The notes under the pieces: generated by a model | The model's database searches: none | Told to the model about the DNA's origin: nothing | Seen by the model: only the letters and a program-made list of their open reading frames with translations | From: an uncultured Alphaproteobacteria bacterium | GTDB taxonomy: Bacteria > Pseudomonadota > Alphaproteobacteria > Rhodobacterales > Rhodobacteraceae | DNA length: 64,000 bases | Direction: 5' to 3' | Assembly (NCBI GenBank): GCA_902537235.1 | Contig: CACBAO010000001.1 | Coordinates: 171,270-235,269, forward strand | In this document: positions 46,373-55,062 of the stretch, in pieces | How the letters are laid out: each line of letters opens with the position of its first letter | Numbering within the stretch: position 1 is the first letter of the stretch | Made by a program: the position numbers and the translations under genes

Positions 46373-47122
46373 ATGAAATTATATTATCATTCATCTAGTA
46401 GTGCCTCTTTGCGCGTTTTGATTTTTTTAAGCTGCAGAGGTATCCCCGACAGTAAAGTTAAACTAATTGAGACGGGAATAGATTTTGATAATCGTGGAAT
46501 ACCTATTTGGACGATCCCCAGCGATGATGAACAATACAAAAAGTTAAAAACCAACGACTATAAAGCTCTAAACACTGAAGGAAGAGTGCCTCTACTTTTG
46601 CTTGAGGATGGTAAAAAAATGACTCAGACAGGAGCTATCATAGATTTGATAGATGATCTTTTGGGTGAACCCTCTCCATTAATTCCAGAGGACCCCTATT
46701 TAAAAGCCGAGATGAGAAGAATTCAGTGGATTGTAGCCGCTGACACCCAACCCTATCAAAACATTCCTTTTATTATCCAAGCTATGGGTGAGTGGGGAAT
46801 GAAAAAAGCACAGCCGATTATGCATCCCCTGAGGAAGCATTTTATCAATCGCGAGTTTTCCGCCATAGAAGAAATTTTGAAAAATACTTCAGGAAAATAT
46901 TGTGTTGGGGATAATGTCTCTTATGCGGATTGTTTTTTAATTCCCCAAATAAGAAATGCTCTTGCATCAGATATTCCTTTAGAAAAAGATTTCCCAAATC
47001 TAAATAAGGTGTGGGAAAATATGCTGGCTTTGCCAAACGTACTTGATATTTTTGAAAGGGCTGGAGGCATTATCCAACCTATAGTTGTTGACGAAAAAAA
47101 ACTAAAAGAATATGTGGAGTAG
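46373..47122 (+). CDS. Glutathione S-transferase family protein
   Basis: A 249-aa GST. The thioredoxin-like N-domain begins KLYYHSSSSASLRVLIFLSCRGI and has NTEGRVPLLLLEDG with the cis-Pro and the glutathione-binding MTQTGAIIDLID. The all-helical C-domain includes GKYCVGDNVSYADCFLIPQI. This arrangement resembles zeta-class maleylacetoacetate isomerases, but the SSCS-type motif is degenerate. An insertion at about 40-60 (RGIPIWTIPSDDEQYK) lengthens the N-domain. Confidence 0.87.
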   Translation: MKLYYHSSSSASLRVLIFLSCRGIPDSKVKLIETGIDFDNRGIPIWTIPSDDEQYKKLKTNDYKALNTEGRVPLLLLEDGKKMTQTGAIIDLIDDLLGEPSPLIPEDPYLKAEMRRIQWIVAADTQPYQNIPFIIQAMGEWGMKKAQPIMHPLRKHFINREFSAIEEILKNTSGKYCVGDNVSYADCFLIPQIRNALASDIPLEKDFPNLNKVWENMLALPNVLDIFERAGGIIQPIVVDEKKLKEYVE

Positions 47123-47128
47123 GAACAA

Positions 47129-47596
47129 ATGGAAAAAACTGAAAAGCATGTGATATGGCAGCCAAATGAAGAGATTTACAAGGCAGGGGATAACCCAGAA
47201 GGTGCGTATCTGATTAAGTCTGGATACGTTTATATTTACACATCAGGTGGACTAAAACTTAATAGGCTGGGTGTGAATGAAATTTTTGGTGATGCCTCGC
47301 TTGTTTTAAAAAAGCCACGTTCGGTTACGGCAATTGCCGGTGAGCATGAAGTTCATGCCTTATTCCTTCCGGCAAGATCGATAGACAGTTTTTTACAACA
47401 GAACAAGGTTATTTCTGCGTTGATAAGAAAAACACATTTGAGACTCATTGATTCAAACGCGCAAAGTGAAGAATTATCTAAGGATTTGGAGAAACTGATG
47501 GCGATGGTAAAAAAAACTGAGACAATATCCGAAGATATCACAAAATTAGTCGAGCAGATGAGGAAGAAAGTAAATAAGACTCTTTCAGAAGATTGA
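47129..47596 (+). CDS. Cyclic nucleotide-binding domain protein
   Basis: A 155-aa protein. A cNMP-binding (CRP-like) beta-roll covers about 5-115, with GDNPEGAYLIKSGYVYIY, GVNEIFGDASLV and the phosphate-cassette area KKPRSVTAIAG. The C-terminal 40 residues form a charged helix likely to be coiled coil (EELSKDLEKLMAMVKKTE). There is no HTH, so it is not a CRP-type regulator by itself. It lies 6 bp after the GST gene. Its stop is 2 bp from that of the convergent transporter. Confidence 0.8.
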   Translation: MEKTEKHVIWQPNEEIYKAGDNPEGAYLIKSGYVYIYTSGGLKLNRLGVNEIFGDASLVLKKPRSVTAIAGEHEVHALFLPARSIDSFLQQNKVISALIRKTHLRLIDSNAQSEELSKDLEKLMAMVKKTETISEDITKLVEQMRKKVNKTLSED

Positions 47597-47598
47597 TT

Positions 47599-48693
47599 TT
47601 ATTGTCCGAATAAAGGGAAAAAAAAGTATAAGGTATAGGCCATTACAAAAGCTGGTATAGCCGAATAAATCGTTGCGAGTATGGCAGCTCTAGGTGCGAT
47701 AGCTATAGCAGGAAACAAAGCATCACCATCGTTTGATATAGCATTCCCTAAAAGAGCACTAAAAGGTATCATTCCATTTATAAAAAGAGTTGTGACCAAT
47801 ATTTGGGGTCCGCATCCAGGAATAAACCCTATAATTACAGCAAGTAAAGGAATCAGCATTCCTACCGCCTTAAACATCACGTTCAAGTCCAACGGGGTTA
47901 GATAAACGAGATAATCGTATGCTAAATAAGCAGCTAAAACCCAGATGGCAATAAAACTTGTTTCTTCAGCTACGCGAACAAGCGGTTTGTCTCTCGGGTT
48001 GGTCATGGTTTTGATTTGTGAGTTAGACCATATAAAAATGCTTGTCACCATTCCAACTATGGCAATAATCTGTGGGAAAATACCAAAGAGCTCTTCAAGA
48101 TCATACTGAAGTATTTGGAGAATCCCCAGACCAAAACCCGGTATTATCAGACAAGTAAATATGATGTCGCGTTTCCTATTTTTGCCAATTATGGGAACGT
48201 CACTTTTCAGATTAACTGCCTTCTCCTGATGTGAAAAAGTAAGAAAATTATCAGCGATATATCCTGTGATAATTCCAGCGAGTAGCGTAAGAGGAAGCAC
48301 TAATATTGCAATGTCCGGTCTGACCGCAATTAATAAAAATGCGGCGTCTCCCATAGTGGCGGTTAGGGTTGCTATAACTGCTCCAAACGACACGTTGCCA
48401 GAAGTATAGGCCGCAACCACAACAACGGCACCGCCGCATCCTGGCGTTGCACCAAGAATAGCAGCTATTGGTATTTGAAAGGCTGAAGATTTTCGAAGAA
48501 TATTCCCTACATTAAAATTAAACCTATGCTCTGATAAATAGAAGATAGATAGAGTAATGGCTACGAAAGCACTTACCTGAACATATGCGTCAGTAACTAA
48601 GGCTCTTGTAAGGTCGCCCAACTCCCCTGGCAATGCTGTTAAAACAAGCAGTAAAAGGGCAATGAAATACTTTTTTCTAATGGAATAAATCAA
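47599..48693 (-). CDS. Putative 10-TM heavy-metal/manganese transporter (ArsP_2-like)
   Basis: A 364-aa integral membrane protein with about ten helices. The two repeated Gly/Pro motifs ATPGCGGAVVVVAAY (about 81) and FIPGCGPQILVTTLF (about 296) give an inverted duplication typical of the ArsP-like putative metal exporter family. GDAAFLL and GDALFPAIAIAPRAA follow each. A cytoplasmic loop with a His (TFSHQEKAVNLKSD) lies between. The substrate is inferred as a divalent metal. The start is a TTG at 48693, with GAAAG upstream. A Fur-type palindrome ends 28 bp before it. Confidence 0.75.
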   Translation of the reverse strand: MIYSIRKKYFIALLLLVLTALPGELGDLTRALVTDAYVQVSAFVAITLSIFYLSEHRFNFNVGNILRKSSAFQIPIAAILGATPGCGGAVVVVAAYTSGNVSFGAVIATLTATMGDAAFLLIAVRPDIAILVLPLTLLAGIITGYIADNFLTFSHQEKAVNLKSDVPIIGKNRKRDIIFTCLIIPGFGLGILQILQYDLEELFGIFPQIIAIVGMVTSIFIWSNSQIKTMTNPRDKPLVRVAEETSFIAIWVLAAYLAYDYLVYLTPLDLNVMFKAVGMLIPLLAVIIGFIPGCGPQILVTTLFINGMIPFSALLGNAISNDGDALFPAIAIAPRAAILATIYSAIPAFVMAYTLYFFFPLFGQ

Positions 48694-48720
48694 CTTAAAA
48701 CTTTCTATAAAATATCTACT

Positions 48721-48735
48721 TGATAATGATTATCA
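48721..48735. promoter_or_regulatory. Fur/Mur-type operator, perfect 7-1-7 palindrome
   Basis: TGATAAT-G-ATTATCA is a perfect 7-1-7 inverted repeat, identical in layout to the Fur core TGATAATNATTATCA. It lies 28 bp before the exporter-like gene and about 150 bp before the DUF4856 gene. In alphaproteobacteria the Fur homologue may respond to manganese (Mur) instead of iron. Confidence 0.85.
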
Positions 48736-48885
48736 TTTGCAAGAAAAAAATATTTTTTAAACTAGATAATTCCAATTTTTTTAATCATTACTTTTTTAGT
48801 CAGAATAAATGTTGACAAAGACGAGTAAATTAGTCATCTTTAATCCTGACTGGGATCGTCGGAATTAAAATTGAAGGATTATATA

Positions 48886-50262
48886 ATGAAAAAACTTATC
48901 GTTATGATTGTTGCGGTATTTGTAGTGACAGAGGTAGCAGCACATCATTTTTATTCAAAGTTTCCAATTACACTGAAAGGTTATACTGGAGACAAGACCA
49001 ACTCAGTCTCTTACTCAGGGCAGATTGCAAGACATGTTTTACATGATTCTCTTAAAAAGCTCGCTGGAAAAGGTGATGGAGGATCTAACGCTGCAGAAAT
49101 CGAAGCTCAGATGATGAAGTATTTTAAGGGAAGTAAAGAGGACCTTGATATTATTGCACCCAAAACAAAGGGTGATTTTAAAATAAAGCAAACAACGCTG
49201 AACCAAATCAGCAAAGGTAAAAATCTTTCTGGTAAGACTTATAAGGGTGTTATTAATGGATGGCCTGGTCAAATGACTGGACCAGAAGTCATCGAGTTTA
49301 TGATTAAGAAAGCTGCTCGGACAAAAGGTGGTTTTGACCCTGCTACTGGTTATAATTATCCTCAATTGATTTCAAAGTTCGCAATGGGCGCTGTGTTTTA
49401 TAACCAAGCAGTTGATAATTATCTAGATGAAAAAATGGCTCCTGGCTCAAAGACAAATGATATGCCATATAAGGACGGAGCTTATTATACCTATAAAGAG
49501 CACGCTTGGGATGAAGCATTTGGGTATTGGGGTGCTGTCTCACATGGGCTCGGTCTCAGTGCAAAGCAAAACTACGACATCACTAAGATGAAGGATATGG
49601 CTGCCGCAGACCAAAACAAAGATGGTGTAGTAGATCTTAAGAGCGAGTACAATTTTGCGCACGCGTACTATGCATCAAGCTTTGATAAAGGTGGTAAGAC
49701 AAATTACTATAACACAGTCACCCAGGCTTTTTTAGACGGTAGAAAGATAATTGCAGGAGCAAAAGGTGAAAAGCTTTCATCATCAGAAAAAGCTGCACTG
49801 CAAGGTCACATCGCTGTTATCAATGCAAATTGGGAAAAGGTTATTGCCGAGTCTGTTTTTAAGTACGCAGGTTCCGTTTACAAGGATATTGTAAAGCTTG
49901 AAGAAAATTACTCAGATAAAGCCTTCTCCACCTATGCGAAACATTGGGGAGAACTTAAAGGTTTTGCTCTGGCTCTCCAGACAGGCAAATCAAACTTGGG
50001 TGAAACAGCCGTGAAGCTAAACAGGCTTACAGGTATGGGACCAGTTCTGATGAATGCTTCACAAGTAACAGGTGTAGATTCTGCGGGAAATTACATTAAG
50101 GAAGAAGCACAGTCTTGGGGGGAGTTTAAGCTACACATGCTTAAGATCCAAAAGCTGATGGTCGAAAAGTTTGGTGTCAAAGCAAAAGGAAACGACATGT
50201 TAGCAGATATGTCCTCTTTGGCGTCAAAGGTAGGAAGCTCCGATAGCGCGGAAAACGACTAA
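48886..50262 (+). CDS. Secreted DUF4856 family protein with EF-hand-like loop
   Basis: A 458-aa exported protein. A signal peptide covers about 1-20 (ending EVAAHHF). The segment EHAWDEAFGYWGAVSHGLGL near residue 205 is the most DUF4856-like part of this helical, imelysin-resembling family. An EF-hand-like loop, ADQNKDGVVDLKSE, lies near residue 240. A long helical C-terminal half follows and the last residues are serine-rich. The start is the ATG at 48886, with AAGGA 7 bp upstream; the TTG at 48871 overlaps that site. The Fur-type box and iron-transport genes nearby suggest a role in metal uptake, which is inference. Confidence 0.75.
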   Translation: MKKLIVMIVAVFVVTEVAAHHFYSKFPITLKGYTGDKTNSVSYSGQIARHVLHDSLKKLAGKGDGGSNAAEIEAQMMKYFKGSKEDLDIIAPKTKGDFKIKQTTLNQISKGKNLSGKTYKGVINGWPGQMTGPEVIEFMIKKAARTKGGFDPATGYNYPQLISKFAMGAVFYNQAVDNYLDEKMAPGSKTNDMPYKDGAYYTYKEHAWDEAFGYWGAVSHGLGLSAKQNYDITKMKDMAAADQNKDGVVDLKSEYNFAHAYYASSFDKGGKTNYYNTVTQAFLDGRKIIAGAKGEKLSSSEKAALQGHIAVINANWEKVIAESVFKYAGSVYKDIVKLEENYSDKAFSTYAKHWGELKGFALALQTGKSNLGETAVKLNRLTGMGPVLMNASQVTGVDSAGNYIKEEAQSWGEFKLHMLKIQKLMVEKFGVKAKGNDMLADMSSLASKVGSSDSAEND

Positions 50263-50279
50263 AAGAGCTTTCCTTCTCC

Positions 50280-50316
50280 AGCTTTCCCCCGGATTTCCCA
50301 GTCACGGGGGAAGGCT
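50280..50316 (+). promoter_or_regulatory. Strong GC-rich intergenic stem-loop
   Basis: AGCTTTCCCCCG pairs with CGGGGGAAGGCT (12 bp, one G-U) around a 13-nt loop. It begins 18 bp after the DUF4856 stop and no T-run follows. A second small palindrome CCTTATAAGG lies at 50325-50334. It could protect the upstream mRNA 3' end or act as a partial terminator before the hydroxylase and iron-transporter genes. Confidence 0.6.
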
Positions 50317-50357
50317 CCTAAATACCTTATAAGGGCCTTAAATAAGTTAGGAATAAA

Positions 50358-51335
50358 ATGTTAGAATATATTGGCGATATTTTCCATCACTTTGTTGATC
50401 CAAAGAAAAGAGTTTTCCTTGGATACATTGCGTTATCAATCTTAATAGCGATTTTATGGCTTGTATTCCTTAAGAAAAAGAGGTTGAAATCAGCGATTTT
50501 TAAAGTGTTTGATAAGAAAATTCTCTTATCAGGTTCTGCAATCTCGGATTACAAAATGTTTTTAATTAATAGAGTTCTCATGTTGATATTATCTCCGTAT
50601 CTTTTGACTCAGTTAGCCGTTGCAACATTTTTTTACTATTCTCTTTTATCAATACCGTTAAGTGGGCTTATTTCTTTCTTAAATGATACCCCGGCTATTG
50701 TAGTAGCTATTCTATTTACTTTCGTTTTCTTCACTTTTGACGACTTCACAAAATACTGGGTACACAGATGGATGCATAAGTGGCCTGTTTTATGGGCTCT
50801 TCATAAAGTTCATCATTCGGCTGAGACCTTGAATCCAATCACGGTATACAGAACACACCCTCTTGAGGGAATTCTATTTTCCTTAAGAGGAGCATTTTCT
50901 CAGGGTACAGTGATTTCCACGTTCTTTTTCATTTTTGGTGATAAGGTTGATTTAGTAACTATTTTGGGCGTCAACTTCTTAGTATTTTCTTTTCATGTTG
51001 CTGGATCAAATTTAAGACATTCTCATATAGATATCAAATATTGGGTTTGGTTAGAAAAAATTCTCATTTCACCAGCTCAACATCAGCTTCATCATTCTCT
51101 GGATGAAAGACATTACGATAAAAACTTTGGAGCCGCTTTGGCGATCTGGGATTGGATATTTGGATCGCTTCATCACTCCGAGGATATTGATAATCTAAAA
51201 TTGGGAGTTGAAGATAATGACTTCGATCCTAATTCAATAACAGAATTATATTTAAAACCAATGAAAGAAATTTCAGACATAGCCTCAGAAAGTCTCTCCA
51301 GTTTAAAATCGCTGAATAAAATTTTTAAAATATAA
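50358..51335 (+). CDS. Sterol desaturase/fatty acid hydroxylase superfamily membrane protein
   Basis: A 325-aa integral membrane di-iron oxygenase. Histidine clusters for the metal centre are HRWMH, HKVHHS, the later HSHI and HQLHHS, in the superfamily order. About four hydrophobic segments lie before them. The substrate (lipid, sterol-like or carotenoid) is not evident. It sits between the DUF4856 gene and the iron ABC transporter and is an iron enzyme itself. The start is the ATG at 50358 preceded by AGGAAT. Confidence 0.88.
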   Translation: MLEYIGDIFHHFVDPKKRVFLGYIALSILIAILWLVFLKKKRLKSAIFKVFDKKILLSGSAISDYKMFLINRVLMLILSPYLLTQLAVATFFYYSLLSIPLSGLISFLNDTPAIVVAILFTFVFFTFDDFTKYWVHRWMHKWPVLWALHKVHHSAETLNPITVYRTHPLEGILFSLRGAFSQGTVISTFFFIFGDKVDLVTILGVNFLVFSFHVAGSNLRHSHIDIKYWVWLEKILISPAQHQLHHSLDERHYDKNFGAALAIWDWIFGSLHHSEDIDNLKLGVEDNDFDPNSITELYLKPMKEISDIASESLSSLKSLNKIFKI

Positions 51336-51349
51336 AAGGAGCAATCCTA

Positions 51350-52363
51350 ATGAATTTCTATCCGCTATCAATTATAACGCTTTTATTTCTATCGATTACT
51401 ACGGTAATTGGTGCTGAAGTTAATATTTACTCTCACCGCCAACCCTTTCTCATCAATCCTTTTTTGGAAAAATTCACTGAAGAAACGGGAATTAAGACTA
51501 ACGTAGTATATGCAACGAAAGGTTTAGCTCAACGACTGAAAGCAGAGGGTAAGAATAGTCCTGCTGATGTCATCTTGACCGTAGATATTGGGCGCTTATA
51601 TATATATGATGATCTCGATCTCCTCGCATCAGTAAATTCGGATATTCTGGATAGGAACATTCCCCAGAATTTAAAAAGTCCCGAAAACAAGTGGTTTGCC
51701 TTATCAAAACGATCACGAGTTATAGTTACGTCCAAGGACAGAGTAAAAGAGGGACAAATTACTAAAATTGAGGACTTAGCCGACGAACAATGGAAAGGTA
51801 GGGTGTGTTCCCGACCAGGAAGTCATGTATATAATAGAGCCCTAATGTCTTCGCTGATTTTATCTCTGGGAGAGAAAGCAGCAGAGGAATGGGCAAAAAA
51901 ATTCGTAGGTAATCTAGCTAGAAGGCCCCAAGGAAATGATAGAGCGCAAGTAAAGGCGATCTTTGAAGGCCAGTGTGACATATCTATTATAAATAACTAC
52001 TATTTTGGTAAATTAAAATATTCTGGCGATCCAAGCCAAAGGGAATGGGCAAAAAGTGTTCGCTTAATTTTTCCGAATCAAGGTGCAGAGGATAGGGGAG
52101 CACATGTAAATATATCGGGTGGAGGCGTTGCTAAATATTCAAAAAATAAAAAAGAAGCGGTGGCTTTATTAGAGTTCTTATCAAAGGCGACCTCTCAGAA
52201 AATGTATGGAGAGATTAATTTTGAATACCCGGTGAACCCAAATGTTGAAACTACTGAAGAATTAAAAAGTTGGGGAAGTTTTAAGTCTGACAGTTTACCT
52301 ATCATCTCAATTGCCCTGAAAGCTTATGAAGCTCAAAAAATTATAGATAAAGTGGGTTGGTAA
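51350..52363 (+). CDS. Periplasmic iron(III)-binding protein (FbpA/FutA type)
   Basis: A 337-aa substrate-binding protein of the ferric-iron ABC family. A signal peptide covers about 1-21. The mature protein starts with VNIYSHRQPFLINPF, where the early Tyr/His are metal-side residues. The paired iron-binding tyrosines are in INNYYFGKL near residue 222. CSRPGSHVYNRALMSSL and NISGGGVAKYSKNKKEA are typical of FutA/FbpA. GGAG lies just upstream of the ATG. The permease gene follows after 37 bp. Confidence 0.92.
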   Translation: MNFYPLSIITLLFLSITTVIGAEVNIYSHRQPFLINPFLEKFTEETGIKTNVVYATKGLAQRLKAEGKNSPADVILTVDIGRLYIYDDLDLLASVNSDILDRNIPQNLKSPENKWFALSKRSRVIVTSKDRVKEGQITKIEDLADEQWKGRVCSRPGSHVYNRALMSSLILSLGEKAAEEWAKKFVGNLARRPQGNDRAQVKAIFEGQCDISIINNYYFGKLKYSGDPSQREWAKSVRLIFPNQGAEDRGAHVNISGGGVAKYSKNKKEAVALLEFLSKATSQKMYGEINFEYPVNPNVETTEELKSWGSFKSDSLPIISIALKAYEAQKIIDKVGW

Positions 52364-52400
52364 AATTTTAAGTAATTCTGCAATATTTCAATCTAATTTT

Positions 52401-54005
52401 TTGGCTACAAATAAGGGTGTATTTAAAAATTTTCCTGCCGTTTTTCTCTCTATTCTTTTAATTGGCCCCATATTTGGCTTGGTTTTGACAGCTTTCGAAA
52501 GCAACCAAGAATTGTGGCTTCATCTTGTAAACACGGTATTGCCTATATACGTTGTAAATACGTTATTACTATTTATGGGGGTACTAACTCTATCGGCGGG
52601 TTTAGGCATTTCAACAGCATGGCTTGTGACTTGTTACTCTTTTGCTGGTAAAAAAGTGTTAGAATGGGCTTTGATATTACCATTGGCTTGTCCGGCCTAT
52701 ATCATTGCTTATGTCTATACTGATTTCCTAGAGTACGCAGGACCAGTACAAGGACTTATAAGACACGTCTTTGGTTTTAATTCAGCATCTGATTATTATT
52801 TTCCTGAAATAAGATCGGTAATGGGTGCTATTTTTGTAATGGGTTTTGTTCTCTATCCCTATGTATATATTTTAGCACGAACAGGTTTTAATAACTCTCC
52901 TAGAAGCTTATATGAGACTGCTAGACTTTATGGTCGAAATAAATTTTTGGCAGTTGGCCTGCCTTTATGCAGGCCATATATTGTGGCTGGTCTTGCCCTT
53001 GTTGCAATGGAAGTACTGTCAGACTTTGGAACAGTTGAATATTTCTCTGTCCAAACGCTCACTCTAGGAATGTTTAATGTTTGGATTGGGATGAACAGTA
53101 TATCTGCAGCATCCCAAATAGCGATAGTGACATTTGTTTTTATAATAATTTTGCTATTTCTAGAAAGAAAGGCAAGATCTAGCCAAAAATTTAATGATAC
53201 CTCAAAGAGACTGAATAATATTTCACCAAAAGAGTTGAGTTTGAAAAAAACACTACTCGCAATTTTCTTTTGTTTAGTGCCAATTTCAGTTGGTTTTATA
53301 GTTCCAATAATTATTTTGATAAATAACGTTTTTATAGGGCTAAAACTTGAAAGTTTTTTTACGATTTTTCCTGTACTGCTTAATACTATTTTTTTAGGTT
53401 TCACCGCGACATTTATTATTATATTACTTGCTTTTTTCTCAGCTTCTAGCGCGTATTTTGCTAAAAATCGTACTTTAGCAATTATCTATAACATTGCTGC
53501 TACAGGATATGCTCTGCCTGGAACTATGCTCGCTATAGGCGTGGTTATTTTTTTTGGGTTTTTAGATAATTTTACAGGAAATATAGTCTTTTTAGGAGGA
53601 ACGATATATGGAGTTATATTCGCATTGACAGTAAGGTTTTATGCTATTCCATATGGAGGAATGATTTCAGGATACTCTAGAATTCCCTCAAATTTATTTG
53701 ATGCGTCAAAAAGTTTGGGCTATTCCTCAATGTCTACATCATATAAAATTACTCTCCCTCTTATAAGGACATCGATTATAGCTGCCGCGATTTTGACTTT
53801 TGTAGATATAGTTAAAGAACTACCAATGACATTGATACTAAGACCTTTTAACTTTGAAACACTCGCAACTTATACATACCAGTTCGCGCATGACGAATTA
53901 ATGATCGAGGCATCATTGCCAGCATTCTTCATTATACTTACTGGACTTATTCCGATTTTGTTATTACAAAATCAATTAAATAGCTTCTTTCATTCAAAAA
54001 ACTGA
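52401..54005 (+). CDS. Ferric iron ABC transporter permease (FbpB type)
   Basis: A 534-aa permease made of two fused BPD_transp_1 halves, about twelve helices. EAA-loop motifs are LYETARLYGRNKFLAVGLPLCRP (about 170) and LFDASKSLGYSSMSTSYKITLPLI (about 430). The first half contains LEWALILPLACPAYIIAYVYTDFLEYAGP, typical of iron permeases. The start is uncertain: TTG at 52401 is the first standard codon in a frame open since 52347, but no ribosome binding site is visible. No ATPase gene is next to it. The end overlaps the next minus-strand gene by 16 bp. Confidence 0.9.
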   Translation: MATNKGVFKNFPAVFLSILLIGPIFGLVLTAFESNQELWLHLVNTVLPIYVVNTLLLFMGVLTLSAGLGISTAWLVTCYSFAGKKVLEWALILPLACPAYIIAYVYTDFLEYAGPVQGLIRHVFGFNSASDYYFPEIRSVMGAIFVMGFVLYPYVYILARTGFNNSPRSLYETARLYGRNKFLAVGLPLCRPYIVAGLALVAMEVLSDFGTVEYFSVQTLTLGMFNVWIGMNSISAASQIAIVTFVFIIILLFLERKARSSQKFNDTSKRLNNISPKELSLKKTLLAIFFCLVPISVGFIVPIIILINNVFIGLKLESFFTIFPVLLNTIFLGFTATFIIILLAFFSASSAYFAKNRTLAIIYNIAATGYALPGTMLAIGVVIFFGFLDNFTGNIVFLGGTIYGVIFALTVRFYAIPYGGMISGYSRIPSNLFDASKSLGYSSMSTSYKITLPLIRTSIIAAAILTFVDIVKELPMTLILRPFNFETLATYTYQFAHDELMIEASLPAFFIILTGLIPILLLQNQLNSFFHSKN

Positions 54006-54994
54006 ACCGCGAGATATAAGAGCGTCAAAAACATCAGAATATATAAAAATATGATATTCACTTTATTATTGGAGCCAGTAAACTTTAGCGTTTCTAAAGT
54101 TTGTTTATGTTCTCTGAGAGTTTGCTTAGCTTTATTCGGTTTGGGTTTTTTTAAATCTTTGCTTGCATAGTATACGTCGACTATAAATGGGTTGCTTTTC
54201 GAAATGGAGCCTACAGATCCAAAGTAATCAGGCATTTCTGCATAATTGGAAACGTCCCCTTTTTCATATAAGAGCTTGTAAGCCTGACCATCGGTTATAA
54301 AGCCATTTTCAGTATATACACCGGTTGGTTTTTCTGCATATATACCTTTCAAGTTACCTAAATTACACCTCACAATAATAGCCTCAAACTCTGGATGATA
54401 AATCTTACCTAGTAGGTCTCTGAAGGTATCATCGTCAAGATATACCTCTAAATAAAACTCCTCACCAAAATTGTAGTCTATATTGTCACTCGCTTTGCCA
54501 CAAGCGAGGGAAAAGAATCCGCTACCCTTTGAGTTATCAAAGTTTAGATCTCCTTGTATATAATTTCCAAGAACTGATTTTTCTCTGCTTGGTACCTCAT
54601 CATTACTTCTTTTTAGGCAATGGATGGCGACATTAACCTTGTCTGAATATTCTCTTGAACCGAGTATTGAGAAAGAGTCTTTGTTCTTTTTATAGATATT
54701 GTTAAGAATTCTGCCTGTTCCAACAATTTGTTCTACTTCACTGAATCCAGAAGATTGCTTTTTGCTTATATTGTATATATCACCGTGCTTGTAGGACTTT
54801 GAGTATTCTGGTGAAACTATTTTAAGCTCAATAGTCCCATCTTTAACTGGAAAAAATTTTACTAGCTTCTCTATCTCATCGAAATCATTTCTTTTTTCTA
54901 CTAGATACTCTGTTTCTTCTTTAGGGAGATTAAACGAATTCTGTTGTCTTACAAAAATCACCTCATTTGGGTATGTAGAATTTGTATTACTCAT
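53990..54994 (-). CDS. Hypothetical tail-anchored protein
   Basis: A 334-aa protein with no recognisable family. The bulk is hydrophilic with beta-rich patches (IELKIVSPEYSKSY, FYLEVYLDDDTFRDLLGKIYHPEFEAIIV). A basic helix (PKPNKAKQTLREHKQTLETLKF) precedes a single C-terminal membrane helix (NIIFLYILMFLTLLYLAVQFF). There is no N-terminal signal, so it is likely a cytoplasmic protein anchored by its tail. Low similarity to neighbours suggests a lineage-specific gene. It overlaps the iron permease gene tail to tail. Confidence 0.7.
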   Translation of the reverse strand: MSNTNSTYPNEVIFVRQQNSFNLPKEETEYLVEKRNDFDEIEKLVKFFPVKDGTIELKIVSPEYSKSYKHGDIYNISKKQSSGFSEVEQIVGTGRILNNIYKKNKDSFSILGSREYSDKVNVAIHCLKRSNDEVPSREKSVLGNYIQGDLNFDNSKGSGFFSLACGKASDNIDYNFGEEFYLEVYLDDDTFRDLLGKIYHPEFEAIIVRCNLGNLKGIYAEKPTGVYTENGFITDGQAYKLLYEKGDVSNYAEMPDYFGSVGSISKSNPFIVDVYYASKDLKKPKPNKAKQTLREHKQTLETLKFTGSNNKVNIIFLYILMFLTLLYLAVQFFE

Positions 54995-55062
54995 ATTAAT
55001 GATAATAGTCGAAAATGTAGTTAAAAAACCAATGTTTTTACAATATTATATATTAAATAATA

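Noticed and set aside
48812..48844. Promoter TTGACA before the DUF4856 gene
   Set aside because: A good -35 is present but no -10 at 16-18 bp; the nearest TTTAAT is 21 bp away.
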